NCBI GenBank assembly: GCA_037976565.1
Contig: CP137682.1
Location: 23,335,973 to 23,399,972, forward strand
Direction of reading: 5' to 3'
Length of the DNA stretch: 64,000 nt
Source of the DNA: Mesocentrotus franciscanus
Taxonomy: Eukaryota; Echinodermata; Echinoidea; Camarodonta; Strongylocentrotidae
Shown here: one piece after another, positions 61,221 to 64,000 of the stretch
How positions within the stretch are numbered: the stretch's first letter is position 1
Layout: the number at the start of each line of letters is the position of its first letter
Position numbers and translations under genes: made by a program
The notes under the pieces: model-generated
The model's database searches: none
What the model was told of the DNA's origin: nothing
The model's input: only the letters and a program-made list of their open reading frames with translations

Positions 61221-64000
61221 TATGTTAAAAACTATGACAAATTTTGTAATACAACAATCGAAATTATAAGACAATTCATGTACAAATATATATGATTGCA
61301 TATTATATACCCAGGGAAGATTCACACTGGTGTCACCAGTCAATATGTAAGGGGGAAATAAAAATTGTAGTGTATTTTTCACAAGGAATATTAGAAAATC
61401 AAAAGATTTATTACTAATTACACATACTGTCAAGAGTCAAAACAAAGCATAACAAAGATTAAAGGACAGAGAATTTTTGTGCTACGACATGGTGCTTGAT
61501 CTGCAGGGCACGTGCAGAACTAGGAAATGACTTATAGAGATTAAAACTACAGACAAGGGAAGAAACAGAGAGAATCGTCATTTATCTGACAGAGAATGCT
61601 AAGCCAATCTTTGTCTCATCAATGGATTCACAGATTCAGTATAATTCTAAAGAGAAAGTGCAGATGGCAAGCCTATTCCCTCATGTAAGTGATTATCTCT
61701 GCATGTTTTCTCCAGTATTGTGAAGATGGAAGAAAGTTACAAGGCATCTGTTAATAACAACAGAGAGTATACATGTAATTTCTTTCTCTTTACAGCTCCA
61801 TGTACTTGTAATGTACATGAATGCACAGCACTGGTGAATTCATTAAAGAGTAAATTTCACAAGCATACACTGTACATGTACACTGTACATAACATAGAAA
61901 TATGCGACTGTGAACGCCTAAATGGGTATACAGATATGGCATGTGCTCTGTACACCATGAGTAAGGAAAGAAACGTCTTTACAGTAAAGCCTCAAGCTTG
62001 ACAATGTAAATTATTCTGAGCCTTCATGATCAGTTTTGAATGCATATTCAATGCACTATATACATGTATTCTGTACTCATGCTACATGTACATGTACCAA
62101 ACATCTTATTACCAGTTTCTAATGTATAGAAGCTGGCTTATATTATTTTCATTGGTTTATTCATCTGCAATATGGCAGTGTTTGAATGACTTCCCTGTTT
62201 CTCTCTCCCTCCCACTTCAAACCGTATCCTCTTTGGTGGTGAATATCACATCCCCTTCTGTATTAATTACTTTCGCTTCAAGCCCCCTGCAAGCTCTGCT
62301 ACACCGTCCCTGGGCCAAAGCTACTTTTGCTTCGATTGTATTCAAATCAACTTAGTCCCTTTTTCAAGCTACAAATATATCCCCTGTACAGGCTCATCTC
62401 GTAGTATAATTCCTCAATGCTTCAATCTCTCTCCAATCCCTGCCTCTTCTTGTCTCTCACACACGCTCTACTTACAGTCACGCATGTTTAATTTCCTCTT
62501 CCCTTGTGTGGTGATTCATCTAGACGGTTCGAAATCCCTGAACGGCCCTCACAAAATGTAACCCCCCCCCCCCTTCTTTGTAAATGGGGTGCCCCCTGTA
62601 TCACTGATCATATAGGAAACTAGCCATCTGTCATGCTCTCCATTCATAAGTGCAGTACGTACGCACAGGTATGGTACTCTCGTTCACTGTTGAAAGTGAA
62701 GGCTAACATGTATATTTAAAGGAACATGCACATGTATTAAGAATTCCATTTTGAGAAAACTAGCTTGTATTATTTCTGTTTTATTTTTTCATATTTACGA
62801 CCTTTCTTGTACTTTACAACCAGGAAGAATTTGTGTGCACAAAATGGACGCAAAATTTTGCAAGTCTCGTGCTGCAAAATAACTCATTCACAACTGACAC
62901 TAATACTGCATTTAATTTAATTTATTATATTTATTTTATTTATTTACTTATTTATTCATTACGATCCACAAAAGATTCTTGCCACAGAAACCGCTCTCAT
63001 CTACAAATCACAAAAGTGTCTGGTTTTACAATAACTTTCAAACTGGATTTAATTCACTCAGAATTATTAATATTCAGGCCTTCCTTGCTATTAAAGTCGG
63101 GTGGCCATATAGCAGGTTTGACCTTCTTAGTGTCTATTTATCGATCAATCTGAGTAACATTTATAAATTGCTCTGTAGTGCTAACTGCACAACTAGAGTA
63201 CAACTACACATATGCCCAGGCTGCATTATTATTTACTTAATACACCTACACATCACAGCAAGTTTAAATGCTTTCCGAGAGCCAAGGTGTTTAAATTACA
63301 TTGTACGGCACTCCCTTTACATTCTGTAGGGGCCTTGTGGGGTGCAGTCACTCCATTGTATGGTCTTTACTATACAAACTAAATGCAGCTGTTACAATTA
63401 CTTATACATGTACATGTAGGCATGATGTATTTGCAATTTACAGTGTACATTTATACTATGCAGAAAGCTAATGTTTAATTGGAAAATCTTGCGGACTTGT
63501 CAGGCTTTACGTTATACTAAACCTGTTCTATTTATGTCTTATCTTTATTTTGATGCCAAATCAAATGAGTTGACTGTACTTTATCATTTTCTCTGTTATA
63601 AGTCTTGAGTGTGATCATGGATGTATTGTACACGTTCCAATGAACTACATGTACATGTACCATAATAGGCCTACAGGTTAAGTTGGCCATTAATCTGAAC
63701 ACAACAGCCATTAAACACAACATCTCTACAAAGACTCTACTTAGTGTCCACACGTACCATATTTTCATATGAAAGGCATTACTAATCAAATCTCATGAGA
63801 AACGTAACAAACAACTCCAACAAAGTGTAGGCTACAGGCGTACAGCCTACACATAGGCATAAGAAAGCATTAGGGTGTTGGCTACAGATCTTGTCTGCAA
63901 GTTTCTCTCTCCATTCTACGACCTTTTCCCCTTGCAGTACATTGACAGCTTACAATAAAGAGGCCATATAAACCGAGACCCTCATTCACTGAACAGGATA

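Larger units (their letters stand above)
43950..64000 (-). other. SPEN intron upstream of RRM1 exon (partial, at least 20 kb)
   Basis: The sequence upstream of the RRM1 exon acceptor should be intron, because the first RRM1 strand and start codon are missing from the exon. I scanned the minus strand for a His-Leu-Trp-Val-Gly-Asn-Leu-Pro type RNP2 strand and found none up to 64000. The tract holds a GA minisatellite (44727-44957), a MITE (45491-45815), a CT tract (46651-46730), GAT repeats (54060-54350) and a 2.2 kb transposon relic (59034-61220). A G+C-richer island lies at 47690-48160. Between these I see no genes. A promoter or a 5' non-coding exon could be hidden here but cannot be shown. 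Confidence 0.7.

Noticed and set aside
43950..64000. Search for the SPEN start exon (RNP2-like HLWVGNLP) on the minus strand
   Set aside because: None of the ACCCA-containing sites has the required flanking codons, so the exon is inferred to be outside the window.

Overview
The window is a stretch of an AT-rich animal genome, most likely a marine invertebrate and possibly an echinoderm. Supporting observations are widely spaced exons with GT/AG boundaries, very large introns, many short inverted-repeat transposon relics, long (CT)n/(GA)n tracts, and abundant TACATGTA-type palindromes and AGGCCT motifs. The species guess comes from overall sequence style and is weak; the assignment to an animal nuclear genome is strong.

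One gene is recognisable. It runs on the minus strand across the whole window and leaves it at both ends. Four coding exons encode the N-terminal part of the transcriptional co-repressor SPEN (Split ends / MINT / SHARP). In transcription order they are: 43949-43696, the second part of RRM1; 12694-12105, an Arg/Ser/Tyr-rich linker ending in the first strand of RRM2; 3133-3022, the middle of RRM2; and 1098-1010, the end of RRM2. The exon carrying the start codon and first RRM1 strand was not found and should lie above 64000. RRM3, RRM4, the long central region and the SPOC domain should lie below position 1. Phases agree across all three joins if the linker exon begins at 12694. The linker exon contains an apparent one-base frameshift near 12297, the most consequential oddity in the coding sequence.

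The remaining ~98% is intron: at least 20.1 kb above RRM1, 31.0 kb, 9.0 kb, 1.9 kb, and at least 1.0 kb. These introns hold many small non-autonomous DNA-transposon relics. They include two opposite-orientation copies of a ~530 bp element with TTAA target sites (20052, 29278), two opposite copies of a ~340 bp element (34618, 42385), four copies of a ~190 bp TA-target element, several single inverted-repeat elements, a 2.2 kb TA-target element (59034-61220), and two nested insertions. A family of short hairpins built on a GAGCCAGAAGGGTGTTAAC-like arm recurs within about 15 kb. There is also a degraded tRNA-derived (SINE-like) piece, a ~160 bp tandem repeat, a GA minisatellite and homopurine tracts. 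No complete gene, rRNA, functional tRNA or CRISPR array was seen. No novel protein system is evident; the best leads are the frameshifted SPEN exon, the hairpin family and the nested insertions.
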